64,000 bases of DNA from Polyangiaceae bacterium (GTDB lineage Bacteria > Myxococcota_A > Polyangia > Polyangiales > Polyangiaceae), in the NCBI GenBank assembly GCA_016715885.1, contig JADJXL010000020.1, positions 1,240,001 to 1,304,000 of the forward strand. The letters run 5' to 3'. Below are positions 45,809 to 56,543 of this stretch, in pieces. Every line of letters starts with the position of its first letter. The stretch's first letter is position 1. A model generated the notes under the pieces. It did not search any database, was not told the DNA's origin, and saw only the letters and a program-made list of their open reading frames with translations. A program made the position numbers and the translations under genes.

Positions 45809-47949
45809 ATCGCGTCGATGGACGAACATTGCACGTGCCGCTCGATATCGAAGCGGACGTCGTCATCGTCGGCAGTGGTCCTGCGGGATCCGCCGCTGCG
45901 CGTGAAGCTGCTCGGCTTGGCGCTCGCGTCATCGTCGTCGAAGAGGGGCGTTTTTTCGATAAGAGCGAATTCCCAGAATCCTCGTTCGCCTCGATGGCAG
46001 CCGCTTATCGCGACATGGGCGCGTCGGTGGTGCTCGGTCCTGCACCCATTCCGTTCGTGCAAGGCAAAATGGTCGGCGGTTCGAGCCCCATCAATGGCGC
46101 GATTTGTTGGCGAATGCCGCGCGACGTTCATGCCGAATGGATCCAAGCCGATCCGGCTTTGGCAGATGCATTGCCCTACGAAAAAATCGAAGCCATCACC
46201 CTCGAGCTCGAATCACGCCTGAACGTCAAACCAACCGAGGCGCGCATTGCAGGCACCAAAAACCTCCTGATGGCCAAAGGTGCCGAAGCGCTGGGCATCG
46301 AGCATCGGCCGATTCGTCGCAACGTTTCCGATTGCGAGGGGCTCGGGCGCTGCATGCAAGGTTGCCCGAAAGGGAACAAACTATCGGTCGATGCCACATT
46401 GCTTTCCGATGCGGAATCACATGGCGCAATGGTCGTCACTTCGGTCGAGGTCACCGAGATCGAGCGCCTCCGCGATCGCGTCGTTGGTGTGCGAGGAATG
46501 AGCGCGAGCGGTAAAACGGTGCGCATCGGAGCTCGGCGCGCGGTGATATTGGCGGCGAGCGCCGTGCAAACGCCTGCGATTTTATTGAAGAATCGTATCG
46601 ATCACGGCCCGGTTGGGCACGGGTTTTCGTGTCACCCGGGCGTTTCGATGGCGGGGCGTTTTCCCGAGCCCGTGCGGATGTGGGAAGGCGCGACGCAAGG
46701 CCACGAAGTGATTGGTTTGCGCCGCGAGGGGCTGAAGTTCGAGGCACTTGGTTTTGGCCTCGCCGTGATGGCGGGGCGTCTCGGGGGCGTGGGGCGCGAT
46801 TTTGCGAAGGAAATCGCGGACATGGCGCATGTGGTCGATTGGGGCGCAGCGGTGCGCGCGGAGGCTCGAGGGCGCGTGCGCGTGGTCGCGGGAAAGGCGC
46901 AGGTTTTCTATACACCGACGCCGCGCGACGTAGCGCTTTTTCGTCGGGGTTTGCGCGTGCTTGGCGAGATGATGCTCGCAGCGGGTGCCGATCACGTTTC
47001 ACCCGGCGTACGAGGATTCAAGCCGCGCACGTCGACCATTGCGGACTTGATCGAGCTCGAAAAAGCGGGCCCGACGAACCCTGCGGCATTTACTGCTGCA
47101 ATCACGCACATGTTCGGCACGTGCGTCATGGGCAGCGATCCGGAAACATCGGTCGTGCGTACGGATTTCCGCCACGTGGCGCTCGAAGGACTCTACATTG
47201 CAGATTCGAGCGTATTTCCGTCGAATATCGGCGTCAATCCACAAATCCCCATCATGGCCATCGCGACGCTTGCCGCTCGCGCCGCGGTAGGAGTCGACGT
47301 GGCAAAGGCGACCGGTAGAGGGCAAAAAGTGGATCCAGCACCGAAACAACATGATAAAGAGAAGCCCATGACGACTCGACGTGCCGAGCTGACGCTGGAG
47401 GACTTGATGGCGATGGATGCGAAAGCGCTTCACGAAGTGCTTTTGCATGGTCACCCGCTCGAACCGGAAAAGCTCGCTGGAAGGGCATACCTTGGGGTGG
47501 ACCTGAGTTTGCCCGACATTGCGCGCAAGATCCTTTGGCATACGTTCCGAAAAACGTTCACGCGTGATGAATCGACGGGAGATGTGCGCGGATGGAACGT
47601 GCGCATGGAGCAGCATGGAGTGAACGGGGCGCGGATCCCGATGCGTAATCGCAAGGGCAAAAGCATTACGTTTGGGCATTACATCGTTCGTAAAACGGAC
47701 GGCATCGAATTCCCTGGCGATTATCGCGGCACGCATTACCTCGATTATGGAACCGTGGGCAATCCATTCTTCGATTTGGCGCGTTTGGGTTTCACGCCGC
47801 TCGTGGCGGTAAACGTTGGTAGCCAGGATCTTTTGCTTGGTTGGGAAGTTTTTCGGGTGGGAGGCAAGTTCGTGCCCATGCCGCTTTATTGGGCGCTTCG
47901 TGATGAAGGGCCGCTCGACGAGGTCGTACCGCGGCCGGACGAGGCGTGA
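45805..47949 (+). CDS. GMC-type FAD oxidoreductase fused to an extra C-terminal domain
   Basis: A 714-residue protein. The FAD site is V-V-I-V-G-S-G-P-A-G-S near residue 20, followed by the GMC signature around G-K-M-V-G-G-S-S-P-I-N-G and, near 430-500, T-H-M-F-G-T-C-V-M-G and N-P-Q-I-P-I-M-A, typical of glucose/choline/cholesterol-type GMC enzymes. A C-x6-C-x3-C cluster lies at residues ~171-183. Residues ~525-714 are a separate domain of unknown function, with an internal ATG at 47369 after a purine-rich stretch, so it may also be made alone. Substrate unknown (sterol or alcohol). Confidence 0.88.
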   Translation: MNRVDGRTLHVPLDIEADVVIVGSGPAGSAAAREAARLGARVIVVEEGRFFDKSEFPESSFASMAAAYRDMGASVVLGPAPIPFVQGKMVGGSSPINGAICWRMPRDVHAEWIQADPALADALPYEKIEAITLELESRLNVKPTEARIAGTKNLLMAKGAEALGIEHRPIRRNVSDCEGLGRCMQGCPKGNKLSVDATLLSDAESHGAMVVTSVEVTEIERLRDRVVGVRGMSASGKTVRIGARRAVILAASAVQTPAILLKNRIDHGPVGHGFSCHPGVSMAGRFPEPVRMWEGATQGHEVIGLRREGLKFEALGFGLAVMAGRLGGVGRDFAKEIADMAHVVDWGAAVRAEARGRVRVVAGKAQVFYTPTPRDVALFRRGLRVLGEMMLAAGADHVSPGVRGFKPRTSTIADLIELEKAGPTNPAAFTAAITHMFGTCVMGSDPETSVVRTDFRHVALEGLYIADSSVFPSNIGVNPQIPIMAIATLAARAAVGVDVAKATGRGQKVDPAPKQHDKEKPMTTRRAELTLEDLMAMDAKALHEVLLHGHPLEPEKLAGRAYLGVDLSLPDIARKILWHTFRKTFTRDESTGDVRGWNVRMEQHGVNGARIPMRNRKGKSITFGHYIVRKTDGIEFPGDYRGTHYLDYGTVGNPFFDLARLGFTPLVAVNVGSQDLLLGWEVFRVGGKFVPMPLYWALRDEGPLDEVVPRPDEA

Positions 47950-48093
47950 CGAGCGGCTGCGACGAACCGCAATACGAAGCCGAGTATTGCTTTGACGGCG
48001 CCATCGACAACATCGATCGCAAGCGGAACACGCAAGACAAACCACATTTGTCTTCGCATCAGCTCTGCTACCGCTCATTGATATACAGGCTGC

Positions 48094-48122
48094 TTGACAG
48101 GCGGCGCGCGTTCGCCCTAGCG
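48094..48122 (+). promoter_or_regulatory. possible sigma-70 type promoter before the spermidine synthase-like gene
   Basis: TTGACA (48094-48099), a 17-bp spacer, then CTAGCG at 48117-48122 where the -10 box should be. The -35 is perfect, the -10 weak. It lies 33 bp upstream of the ATG at 48155. Confidence 0.35.
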
Positions 48123-48154
48123 TGCGCGCGTCCCCTCGATCCATCACGATATCC

Positions 48155-50730
48155 ATGACGAACGCTCAACCGGACCGTCGCACGATCGCTGTCGTATCGC
48201 TCTTGTTTTTTCTTTCAGGTGCGACGGCGCTCACAGCCGAGGTCGTGCTGAACAAGCTCCTCACCTATGTTTTCGGTTCGAGTCATCTGTCGACGTCGAC
48301 CGTGCTTGCGGCATACATGGCGGGGCTTTCTGCTGGCGCTTGGTTATTCGGCCGCCGGGCGCACGAGCGGGCGCGCCCCGTGCTGGCTTACGCGATTCTC
48401 GAATTTGCCGTCGGCGTTTTTTATGCCCTTCTGCCGCTGGTGTTTGGACCGTTTCAGCGCCTTGGCATATCGCTCGCAGCTCCGCTCGCGGACGCACCCG
48501 TGTCGCTCACCGCAGTTCGGTTTGTCCTTTCGTTTGCCCTCGTATTCGCACCAACGCTCATGATGGGGGACACTTCCGACGCTTTTGGCTGCATTTCGGC
48601 GTGGCCAGGCGATCGAAAAAACCTTCCGCTTCTCTATGCCGTCAATACGCTCGGAGCCGCATCAGGCGTTCTCTTGGCAAGTTACGCGGTCGTTCCCGCA
48701 ATCGGCCTCGACGGAGCACTTTACGCATGCGCCGCAGTAAACTTCGTCGTTGCATTGATCAGCGTGGTCCTTTCGCGACGCATTGGACCAATTCCGCGAG
48801 ATGCCGTAAATACCGCATCTTCTTCCGACACGGCCGCGGACGCAATGCCCAGCACCTGGACGTTGCGGCCGCGCGTGGCGCTCGGGCTCGCATTCGCGCA
48901 GGGAGCGCTCGCATTCGTGCTCGAAGTGGTGTGGTTTCATTTGATCGGCACAGTCATTGGCGTGACGACCTATGCGTTTGCGCTGATGCTTTTCTCCATT
49001 TTGCTCGGCATAGGACTCGGTAGCCTGCTCCTTCCGTTCGTTGCGAGAAAAACGCGCCTGCCCTCGGCATCCATTTTCGTTTGGGCCATGATGCTCGCCG
49101 CGTTTGGAGTCGCCTTTTCGCTCGGCGGATGGGACGAATTTTCGAGCATCATCGATTTCACGCCATCCCTCGAGGAACCCGGCCATTTTTTCGCGCGTGA
49201 AGCAGTTCGTCTCGCGTTTTGTCTCGTGCTCCTTTTGCCTACGACCCTTGCGCTCGGCATGTCACTTCCGGCGCTCGCTGCTGCCACGCGTGAAGACGAC
49301 GGACGACACGGTGCGTGGGTGGGTCGTTTTTGCATCGAATACGCTCGGCACGATTACCGGATCACTCACCTGCGGATTCGTGCTTCTCGGACGATTTCCG
49401 TCGGATCGCATTCTATCATTTGGTGCAGTGCTCGCGGTTGGTCTTGCTGCGGCTGCATTCATTTCCGGGCTGAATTCGCATACAGGACGAACGCCTTCTC
49501 GCACTGAACGCTGGGCCATCGTAATGGCTGCTGCGGCATGTTTGGCGGTCGTCGTATCCTTCCGAGGGTGGGATACGTATCGGCTCACGCAGGGTAGCCA
49601 TTATTATTGGGAGCCTCCCGAGGCGACGCGCGAAAGCGAAGTTGCATGGATCCGTGAAGACGCGCAAAGCGGTTTCATTACGGTGATGCGCGCCAAGAAT
49701 GGCAAGCGCACGATGCGAACGAATGGGAAATACGAGGGCAACAGCGAACCTGGCGAATTCCAAGATCTCTTTGCGCTGCTCGGCGGGCTCTACATCAAGC
49801 ATTACGAACGCGCAATGCTCGTCGGCATGGGCCCTGCCCGCACGCTTGGCGTGCTGCATGCCATGCCATTCAAAAAAATCGAGATGATTGAATACAGTCC
49901 CGCCATCATCGAAGGTGCACGCAGTCAATTTCGGAATTTTCCGCCGCTGCATTCAACGACACGCCCCGCGTTTCGGTTGTTGCGACGACGGACGCAATTG
50001 GATTCAGTTGGCACGCGAGCCCTACGATTACATTGCAGTTGGAATTACGGGAGCTGCTTTCGCTGGCGCAGGGAATATTTACAGCCGCGACTTTTTCCGG
50101 GCGGTCTCGGACAAACTACACCCCGACGGCATTTTCATGCTTTGGGTTCAGGTGCACCACGTTTTTCCCCAGGATGTGCGATCGGTGGTGCACACGCTGC
50201 GAACGGTCTTCCCGCATGTCCACATGTATACCGATCCCTGGCAAATGCAGGGCTACTTGTTGGCGTCGCGATCCGAGCTGTCGATCGACCCGCTTCTCGT
50301 AAAAAAATTGAATGATTCCGACCATATTCGCTCGGTGCTATCGCAGCACCAACTGGATTCGGTATTGGATCTCGTCGAACGGAGCGTTTTTACGACCGAG
50401 GACGAGTTTTCACGATATCTGGCGGACCCGGCCGTCGGCCAACCTCCAATACTGCTCACGGATCTTTTTCCTGCATTCGAGTATTCAACGCCGTATGCCC
50501 TTGCCGAAAGGCTCAACTCGTTCTACTTCCATCGGTATTCGGACAATCGGCTGCCTCCGATGTCGCCGGACGTCACGGCCGAAGAAAGGGCGGTGCTCGA
50601 ATGGCGTCGCGCGCTTGGATGGGGCGACAAGCGGGGGGCGCTCGAAGCACTACGCCGCGCCAAGGAGTTTGGCGGGCACGACAAGTACGACGAACGGATC
50701 CGGAAGCTCGAGCTGGAAACGAAGAATTGA
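48155..50730 (+). pseudogene. speE: membrane-bound spermidine synthase-like protein (frameshifted)
   Basis: Joining the frames gives ~850 residues: about ten membrane helices (MFS-like) followed by a spermidine-synthase-like Rossmann domain (D-G-R-N-W-I-Q, then Y-D-Y-I-A-V-G...Y-S-R-D-F-F). Such fused proteins are common in myxobacteria, and their true substrate is uncertain. Breaks: two compensating ones at GGGGG (48565) and AAAAAA (48616), which restore a G-A-T-L-P-T-L-L loop, then near 49325 and between 49940 and 49985. The ATG at 48155 gives a good membrane start. Frame breaks at homopolymers suggest base-calling errors. Confidence 0.75.
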
Positions 50731-50912
50731 TCAAATACTTCGACTTGCAGGCGGCGCACGTAAATGCCAGGAGACGGCCGGCCGCGTTGGTGATGTTCAC
50801 AACGCGCAGGTTTCACCGTGCAGCTTACAAGGTGATGACAGAGCAGCGGCAGATCTTCTGCCCGCGAAAAACCCCATGCACGAGACGCGCTCTTGCGCTA
50901 ACGTCCGCGCGC

Positions 50913-52142
50913 CATGATCGTCATGAAGTTCGGCGGGAGCTCCGTCGCCAATCGCAAACAAATCGAAAAAGTTTTGTCCATCGTTCGCACGCGCGCGAAA
51001 GGTCATTCAGCGCCAAACCGAAATTGCTCGGGAGCTGGGCTGTAACGACGAGCTGCTCGCGCCGTTTTTCGAGGAAATCTCCGCCTTGTACCGTGGTCTG
51101 TCGCTCGTGCGGGAATCCAGCCCCCGGAGCCTCGATTATGCAGCAAGCTTCGGCGAGCGCATGGCCGTGCGCGTCATTGCCGACTTTTTCACGCGTCAAG
51201 GTTTTCCATCACGAGCCTTCGATGCATGGGAGCTCGGGTTTGTCACGGACGATAACTTTGGCGCAGCGCGGCCCGTTCCTGGGTATGGCGACGCGATGAA
51301 GCGTCTTTGCGCCGAACGCGTGCCGAAAGGTGTCGTGCCGATCGTGACGGGTTTCGTTGGCCAAACGCAAGCGGGTGACATCACCACGATTGGTCGCAAT
51401 GGCAGCGACCTGACGGCAACGCTGATTGGCGCAGCCATTGCCGCGGAAGAAGTCGAGATTTGGTCGGATACCGACGGCGTGATGACGGCGGATCCGCGTT
51501 TCGTTCCTCGAGCTCGGTCGATTGCCGCAATGCACTTCGACGAGGCCGCGGAGCTTGCGTATTTCGGCAGTCGCGTGCTGCATCCGTCGACGCTCGTGCC
51601 GGCGATGGAGAAAAACATTCCCGTGCGGGTGCTCAATACCAATCGGCCGGAACATCCGGGAACGGTGATTCATCATGTGACGCCAGCGCGCGAGCAAGCA
51701 GCCACGAGCATCGCATACCGCGAACATCAAATGCGGTGACGATTTCCTCGCCCAGGATGCTCGGTGCGGCAGGATTTCTTGGTGAGGCATTCGACGTGCT
51801 CGGTAAGCACGACGTCGTCGTCGACATGATTGCCACGTCCGAAGTCAGCGTGTCATTCACGACGGATCGGCGCGAGCCGCTCGATCGGGCGCTTTTGGAC
51901 TTGAAGCGTCTCGGCGACGTGCGGATGGAAGACGGAAAACGCTGCTCGTCGTCGTTGGGCAAGGTTTGGCGACGAGCGTCGGGATTGGGGCGGCGATCTT
52001 GCAAGCGATGGCGGATGCGGGGGTCAACGTGGAAATGACGAGTTTCGGGCTGAAGAGCATCAGCCTGACGATGCTCATTGCCGATGCGGACATTGGCCGA
52101 GCGGTCGGGGTTTTGCACGAGCGGTTGTTCGAGCGCTCTTGA
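50913..52142 (+). pseudogene. lysC: aspartate kinase (frameshifted, internal segment missing)
   Basis: Starts M-I-V-M-K-F-G-G-S-S-V, the aspartokinase signature. The frame shifts near 51000 into I-A-R-E-L-G and on through E-R-M-A-V-R-V, T-I-G-R-N-G-S-D-L-T-A and S-T-E/D motifs, then shifts near 51735 and 51945 through the two ACT domains to a stop at 52140. Compared with the usual layout, ~45 residues are absent between R-T-R-A-K (about 51000) and I-Q-R-Q-T. Aspartokinase phosphorylates aspartate as the first step to lysine, threonine and methionine and is feedback-regulated by the ACT domains. If the breaks are real it is inactive. Confidence 0.78.
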
Positions 52143-52192
52143 CGCCGGCTCGAATGCATGATGGTTGTTGACGACGGCGGAGGAATCGTTCG

Positions 52193-53585
52193 ATGAAGAA
52201 GATTGCATTGTTTTGGCCTGGTGACGCGCGGACGAAGCCCAACGAGGTTGCCATTCCGAGCATCACGCGTGCGACCGATCAACTCGAGCGGGCGCTGCGC
52301 AAGCTCGGGCGCGAACCGTACCGGGTCGAAGGTTTTTGGCAAAGCCGCACGGAGTCGATCGAGAAGCTCGGGCCCATCGACGATCCGATGATTGGCGTGT
52401 GCGTGCATTGGTTTTACGGGCCGCATACGACGGACGGTGTGGTTGGGAAAGACAATCCGCTTCTTTTGGCATCAAACTTTTCGGCCGATTCCCGGGGCTC
52501 GTGGGGCTGCTCAATACGGGCGCGTCTCGAAAGTGTGGACCGACCTTTTGCGCATTTGGACCGACGTGGACGATTGGACGACGGATGGCGCGTTCATGGA
52601 GCGTTTGTCGGAATGGTGTCAGACGGGGAAAATCGTTTGGCCTGAAAACGATATCGCGTACCACGCGCCTGTTTCTGCGGAAGCGTCGGCTCGGGCACGC
52701 AAAGTGGCCGAAGGGATCCGGCGTCGCCGCGTTCTGCTTTTGATGCTGGGCGACACGTCGATGGGGATGATCAATGGTTACTTCGGGCCGCGGCTGCTCA
52801 ACAAGCATGGTTTTACCGAGCACAAGATCGATCAGGCTTGGATCATCGATCGCGGACGCAGGATTGCGGATGCGCGCATCGAAGACGCATTTCGATTCGT
52901 CAAGGATCGTGGCGTCACGTTTCATTGGGGCGAAAAGGACGCCGAAGACTTCGACGAGCGGGCGACGCGGGAGCAGCTTCGCGATTACCTCGTGGTGCTC
53001 GACTTGGTCCAACGAATTCAAGGCCGATTGTATTGGTTGGCAATACCAATTGGGCCTCGTGCCATTGCGGGCCCCGAGCGACTTTGCCGAGGGGCTTTTG
53101 AATTCGGCGTGCCGTCCGGAATCGTCGGGGCGCCTATCGTTTGTTCGACCGAAGCGGACCAAGGCAATGCGGTGCCGATGGAGATGATGAAGCGCCTGCT
53201 ACGTGAAAAAGGCTTGCACGAAGCGGTGATGTTTCACGATGTTCGTTGGGGCGCGGAGCACGACGGGCGCTTTGTGGGTGCTTCTGAATTCGGGCTCGTG
53301 CGGCGCATACGCATTCAATCACGATCCGGATACATTGCGCGGCGTGCATTCGTATCGGCAGCCGTCGATGTATTTCCCGCAGCCTGGAGGGACGTTTGCG
53401 GGCGGAGTTTGCCTGGCAAGATGACGTGGGCACGGGCATACATCAAGCAAGGCGTGCTATGGATGGATATTGGGAAGGGTGAAGTGGTGAAGTTGCCGCC
53501 CGAGGTGCGGGATGCGTGGTGGGAAGGCACGACGCGTCAGTGGCCGTTCATGGCGGCGGACATGGAATTGGGCGCGATACGCTGA
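52193..53585 (+). pseudogene. L-fucose/arabinose isomerase-family protein (frameshifted)
   Basis: ATG at 52193 with GGAGGAA upstream. Joined frames give ~460 residues: N-terminal I-A-L-F-W-P-G-D, then P-M-I-G-V-C-V-H-W-F-Y-G, then H-G-F-T-E-H-K-I-D-Q-A-W-I, and a C-terminal sugar-isomerase segment with T-E-A-D-Q-G-N-A-V-P-M-E-M and V-M-F-H-D-V-R-W-G. This fits the fucose isomerase superfamily (aldose-ketose conversion), substrate unknown. Frame changes occur near 52480-52545, 53025-53110 and 53270-53430. Identification is from motif memory. Confidence 0.6.
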
Positions 53586-53705
53586 TGGCGCATTACTTGT
53601 CGAATCACGTGGCCGTGGCGTACGGTGACATTTTTTGATGAAATGGTGGCGTTGTCGCTGGAGCTGGGCTTCCGCGTGCGGGTGCTGGGACAGTGATGTC
53701 TCAGG

Positions 53706-53987
53706 TCAATGCCCTTTCGCATCTCGCGCCGCCGTTTCACATTTCTTGAAATCGTACGCCTGGCCTTCATCACAGAGGATCATCTGTTCAAAGCAGCAGG
53801 TGCCACACGGCTGCCCCTCTTGGCGCTCGATGCACCCAACGTAACACGGGTCCGACCCATCGAGGCAATGGGGAGGTAGCTTTTGCGCTTCCCGTTTCTC
53901 TGCCTTCTCTGGTTTGTATGGGCCACATCCCGGTCGTAAGGCCAGGATGAGACCCAGCGCAACGAAGGCTGACAACTTCAACATCAT
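53706..53987 (-). CDS. small Cys-rich lipoprotein, paralogue A
   Basis: A 93-residue lipoprotein (lipobox L-R-P-G-C, Cys21). The mature part has the pattern C-x3-C-x8-C-x2-C-C-x6-C-x10-C. It is a paralogue of the gene just upstream, whose TGA overlaps its ATG (ATGATG). Probable secreted disulfide-rich binding or toxin-like protein; function unknown. This is the only gene right of 48 kb that I see without a frame break. Confidence 0.65.
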   Translation of the reverse strand: MMLKLSAFVALGLILALRPGCGPYKPEKAEKREAQKLPPHCLDGSDPCYVGCIERQEGQPCGTCCFEQMILCDEGQAYDFKKCETAARDAKGH

Positions 53988-54237
53988 CGGTCGTCTTTGT
54001 CCGGGCAGGAGTAGAACGCGAAACTCTCATTCTTCTTGCACGATTTGCCAGCTTCCTGGCAGCAGACACGGCACGCGGCGCCCTGGCCCGCCTTGTAGCA
54101 ACTATTCACGCACGCAAACGCACGGCGATCACAACGCTCCTCCAAAGAGTTGTCATCGTCGGTACGCATCCAAGAACAGCACTTGCCCCAAGAGTTACGA
54201 CAAGCAGTACGGCGCTGAGCGCCTTCATCACTCGCAT
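53984..54237 (-). pseudogene. small Cys-rich lipoprotein, paralogue B (one frameshift)
   Basis: A signal peptide with lipobox A-V-L-G-C starts at the ATG at 54237 (or 54228) in one frame; after about 25 residues the frame must shift (near 54150) to reach a Cys-rich part C-x3-C-x7-C-x2-C-C-x5-C-x8-C. Corrected length ~83 residues. The mature domain repeats the pattern of paralogue A. Divergent from the esterase lipoprotein at 54381. Confidence 0.55.
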
Positions 54238-54380
54238 CTCTCCCGCAGTAAAGCACGCACTGCGTCGAGACACAACCTTTCAACCTCCTTTCTTCCCCGC
54301 TTCCCATTCCCATCAAACACTCATTCCGTGATTGAAGCGAACATCGATTGGGTGTATACGCATTGATGGAGGTACGCACG

Positions 54381-55506
54381 ATGAAGCACGGTGCAATCTT
54401 TCTTTCGCTGACGGCCACCATCGCATTGATTTACGGGTGCAGCAGCGATCCTGCGTCGACCGCGTCGACCAGCTCGGCTGCAAAGCAGCAGCAGCAGCTC
54501 GGGAGACGCCGGTGCAGGAGGCAATGGCGGAGCTGGCACGGGGGCGCTGGCACTGCCAGCAGTTCCAGCTCGGGTCAAGGAGGATCGGTCATCGAGCCGA
54601 TATTTTGCATCGTGTAACGATACGCCGCCGGCCGGCGCCGTTCTCGCGCCCGGAACCGAAAAAAAATACACGGAGGCGCATGCCCAACGCTCGTCGACGG
54701 ACACAATCTGTTCCAAAGCGGCAGCGCAATGAGGACTTTCGACTGGTTTTACCAGCCAACCCCAAAGCCGACGAACGATTCCCGGTGCTTTTCTGTGGCA
54801 TTGGCTGGGTGGGAGCGCCGATGACTTTTTCGAGAAGGGCCAACTCAATTGGCGCGCCGACACGCAACGCTTCATTGCCGTCATTCCCGAATCGAAGGGC
54901 GACACGTTCAAGTGGCCGTTCGAGGTCATCGCATCGCAAGCCCGCATGGACGAGGAATTCGTCTTTTTCGACGACATGCTCGCGTGCGTATCCGAACAAT
55001 TCAACGTCAACAAGGAATGCGTCGCCAGCGCGGGCGTGAGCGCCGGAGCGTTGTTCACGGGGCAGCTTGCCGGGTTCCGCGGCGATTACCTTTCCTCCAT
55101 CGTGAGGCTTTCCGGTGGCACGGGCGGTAGCCTCATCAAACCCTTTAATCCCGAACACCGAATGCCCGCCATCGTTCTGTGGGTGGTCCCACGGACAACT
55201 GTTTCCGGCGTCATGAATTTCGAGCAAACGTCGAAAGACCTCGAACAGAATCTGGAAAGTCGCGGGCATTTCTTCGTCGAATGTATCCACAACTGCGGAC
55301 ATGCCGAACCGCCGCTCGACGCACAGCCCGGTTTGTCCACGTACGCGCCCATGTGGCAATTCGTCCTGGATCATCCGTATTGGCTGAAAGCCGGGCAATC
55401 GCCCTATGCAACCACATGGCCCGAATCAATGCCTTCCTGGTGCGCCATCGGTGCTGCAAGTGCCACGCCGCGCACGGGCACGTGTCCAAGCGCTCCGGGG
55501 TGCTGA
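54381..55506 (+). pseudogene. secreted alpha/beta-hydrolase (esterase/PHB depolymerase-like) lipoprotein, frameshifted
   Basis: ATG at 54381 starts a lipoprotein signal (I-Y-G-C, Cys20) and a Ser/Gly linker. The body, after frame changes near 54500, 54610, 54730 and 54830, contains A-G-V-S-A-G-A, the G-x-S-x-G nucleophile elbow, then I-V-L-W-V-V, and a catalytic His candidate in H-N-C-G-H. This layout is common for myxobacterial PHB-depolymerase-like esterases. It ends with a Cys-containing tail. Confidence 0.6.
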
Positions 55507-55562
55507 ATTGGATTCCGAAGCTCGAGTCACCTAGTCCTACTCTACCAAATCGGACAGCGAGA

Positions 55563-55646
55563 GCTGTTTGCTCGGCGGGGCGGGGCCCTGGTTGAGCCGC
55601 CGAAGGCGGCGAGGGAGCGGGGTGCCGCGGTGCCGAGAAATCAGCC
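55563..55646. repeat. dispersed double-hairpin palindrome, copy 4
   Basis: Arms GCTGTTTGCTCGGC and GCCGAGAAATCAGC pair apart from a few mismatches, and the inner hairpin is CCGCC-GAA-GGCGG. Both the arm and the inner stem differ from copies 1-3 but remain base-paired. It lies in the ~300-bp gap between two same-strand lipoprotein genes; the rest of the gap shows no gene. Confidence 0.75.
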
Positions 55647-55810
55647 CCAAGCCAATCAACGAAGTGGCGGAGTAGTGCTAGAGCAGCGATCGGTTCGACA
55701 CCAAGCCAAGATCTGCACGCTCGCCTCGCGCTGCCCCCCATACCCCCAGATTTTGCCCTGTCAACAAACCGCTTGTTGCTCTAGGATGCGTCGACCCAGG
55801 AGGCTTGTTC

Positions 55811-56520
55811 ATGCGTTTGTCTTCATCTTTGGGAATCGTCGTCTCGGCCGTGGGACTTTCGGCGCTTGCTGCCGGCTGCGCCTTGGAAGCCGAGTCGCTC
55901 TTTGCGAGCACGCAGCCGACCGCCAATGGCGGCGCCGGTGGCGAAGGCGGCTCCGGTGGCATCGGGGCGCTGGCGGCAAGCCGGCGCCGCGCAGGCTCCA
56001 GTTCGAGCAGCTCAGGTAGCTCGAGCAGTTCGAGCAGTTCGACAGCTCGGGCATGGTCGATCCGCAAGCGTGTGGAACGTGCGCCTTCAACGCGTGCCAA
56101 ACGGAGATCTTTGCTTGCGGACAAGACTGTATCGGTTTCGTGCAGTGCATGCAAAACTGCACGGACAAGGCGTGTGCGGACGAGTGCTTGAAGCAAAGTC
56201 CCCAAGGACAACCGGTTTACGACTGCACATGCAAATCGTGCACGAACGATTGCGGCGGATTGTGCGATTCCGGTTCGAGCAGCTCGAGCTCCAGCGGTAT
56301 GCCCACGTGCTCGTCATGTAGCGATCTGTTGCAAGGAAACTTGGGTCAACCGTGTGATGGTTCGGCGCAGTTGATCGGCGCGCTGTACGCCTGCGCATGC
56401 CAGCAGAATTGCACGATGGAGTGCGGCACCATTTGCCAAGGCGGTCAGCCGGATCAAACGTGTCTTGGTTGCGTGTCGCAGAAATGCGGCAGCGAGCTCG
56501 GTGCGTGCTTGCAGGACTGA
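55811..56520 (+). pseudogene. Cys-rich lipoprotein with Ser-rich linkers (one frameshift)
   Basis: ATG at 55811 with AGGAGG upstream. Signal peptide with lipobox A-A-G-C, then a Gly-rich and a Ser-rich linker (the AGCTCGAGC-type DNA repeat near 55990-56045), where the frame is lost. It resumes from about 56050 with 18 or more Cys in C-x2-C, C-x3-C and C-x5-C loops, including a second Ser run. Corrected length ~235 residues. Repeated Cys-loops suggest a surface adhesin-like or binding protein; function unknown. Confidence 0.65.
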
Positions 56521-56543
56521 GCGAGTGACCTGCGATCAGGCGC

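Noticed and set aside
47369..47949. A separate gene for the C-terminal domain of the GMC protein
   Set aside because: The upstream frame is continuous with no stop, so it is better read as a fusion with a possible internal start.
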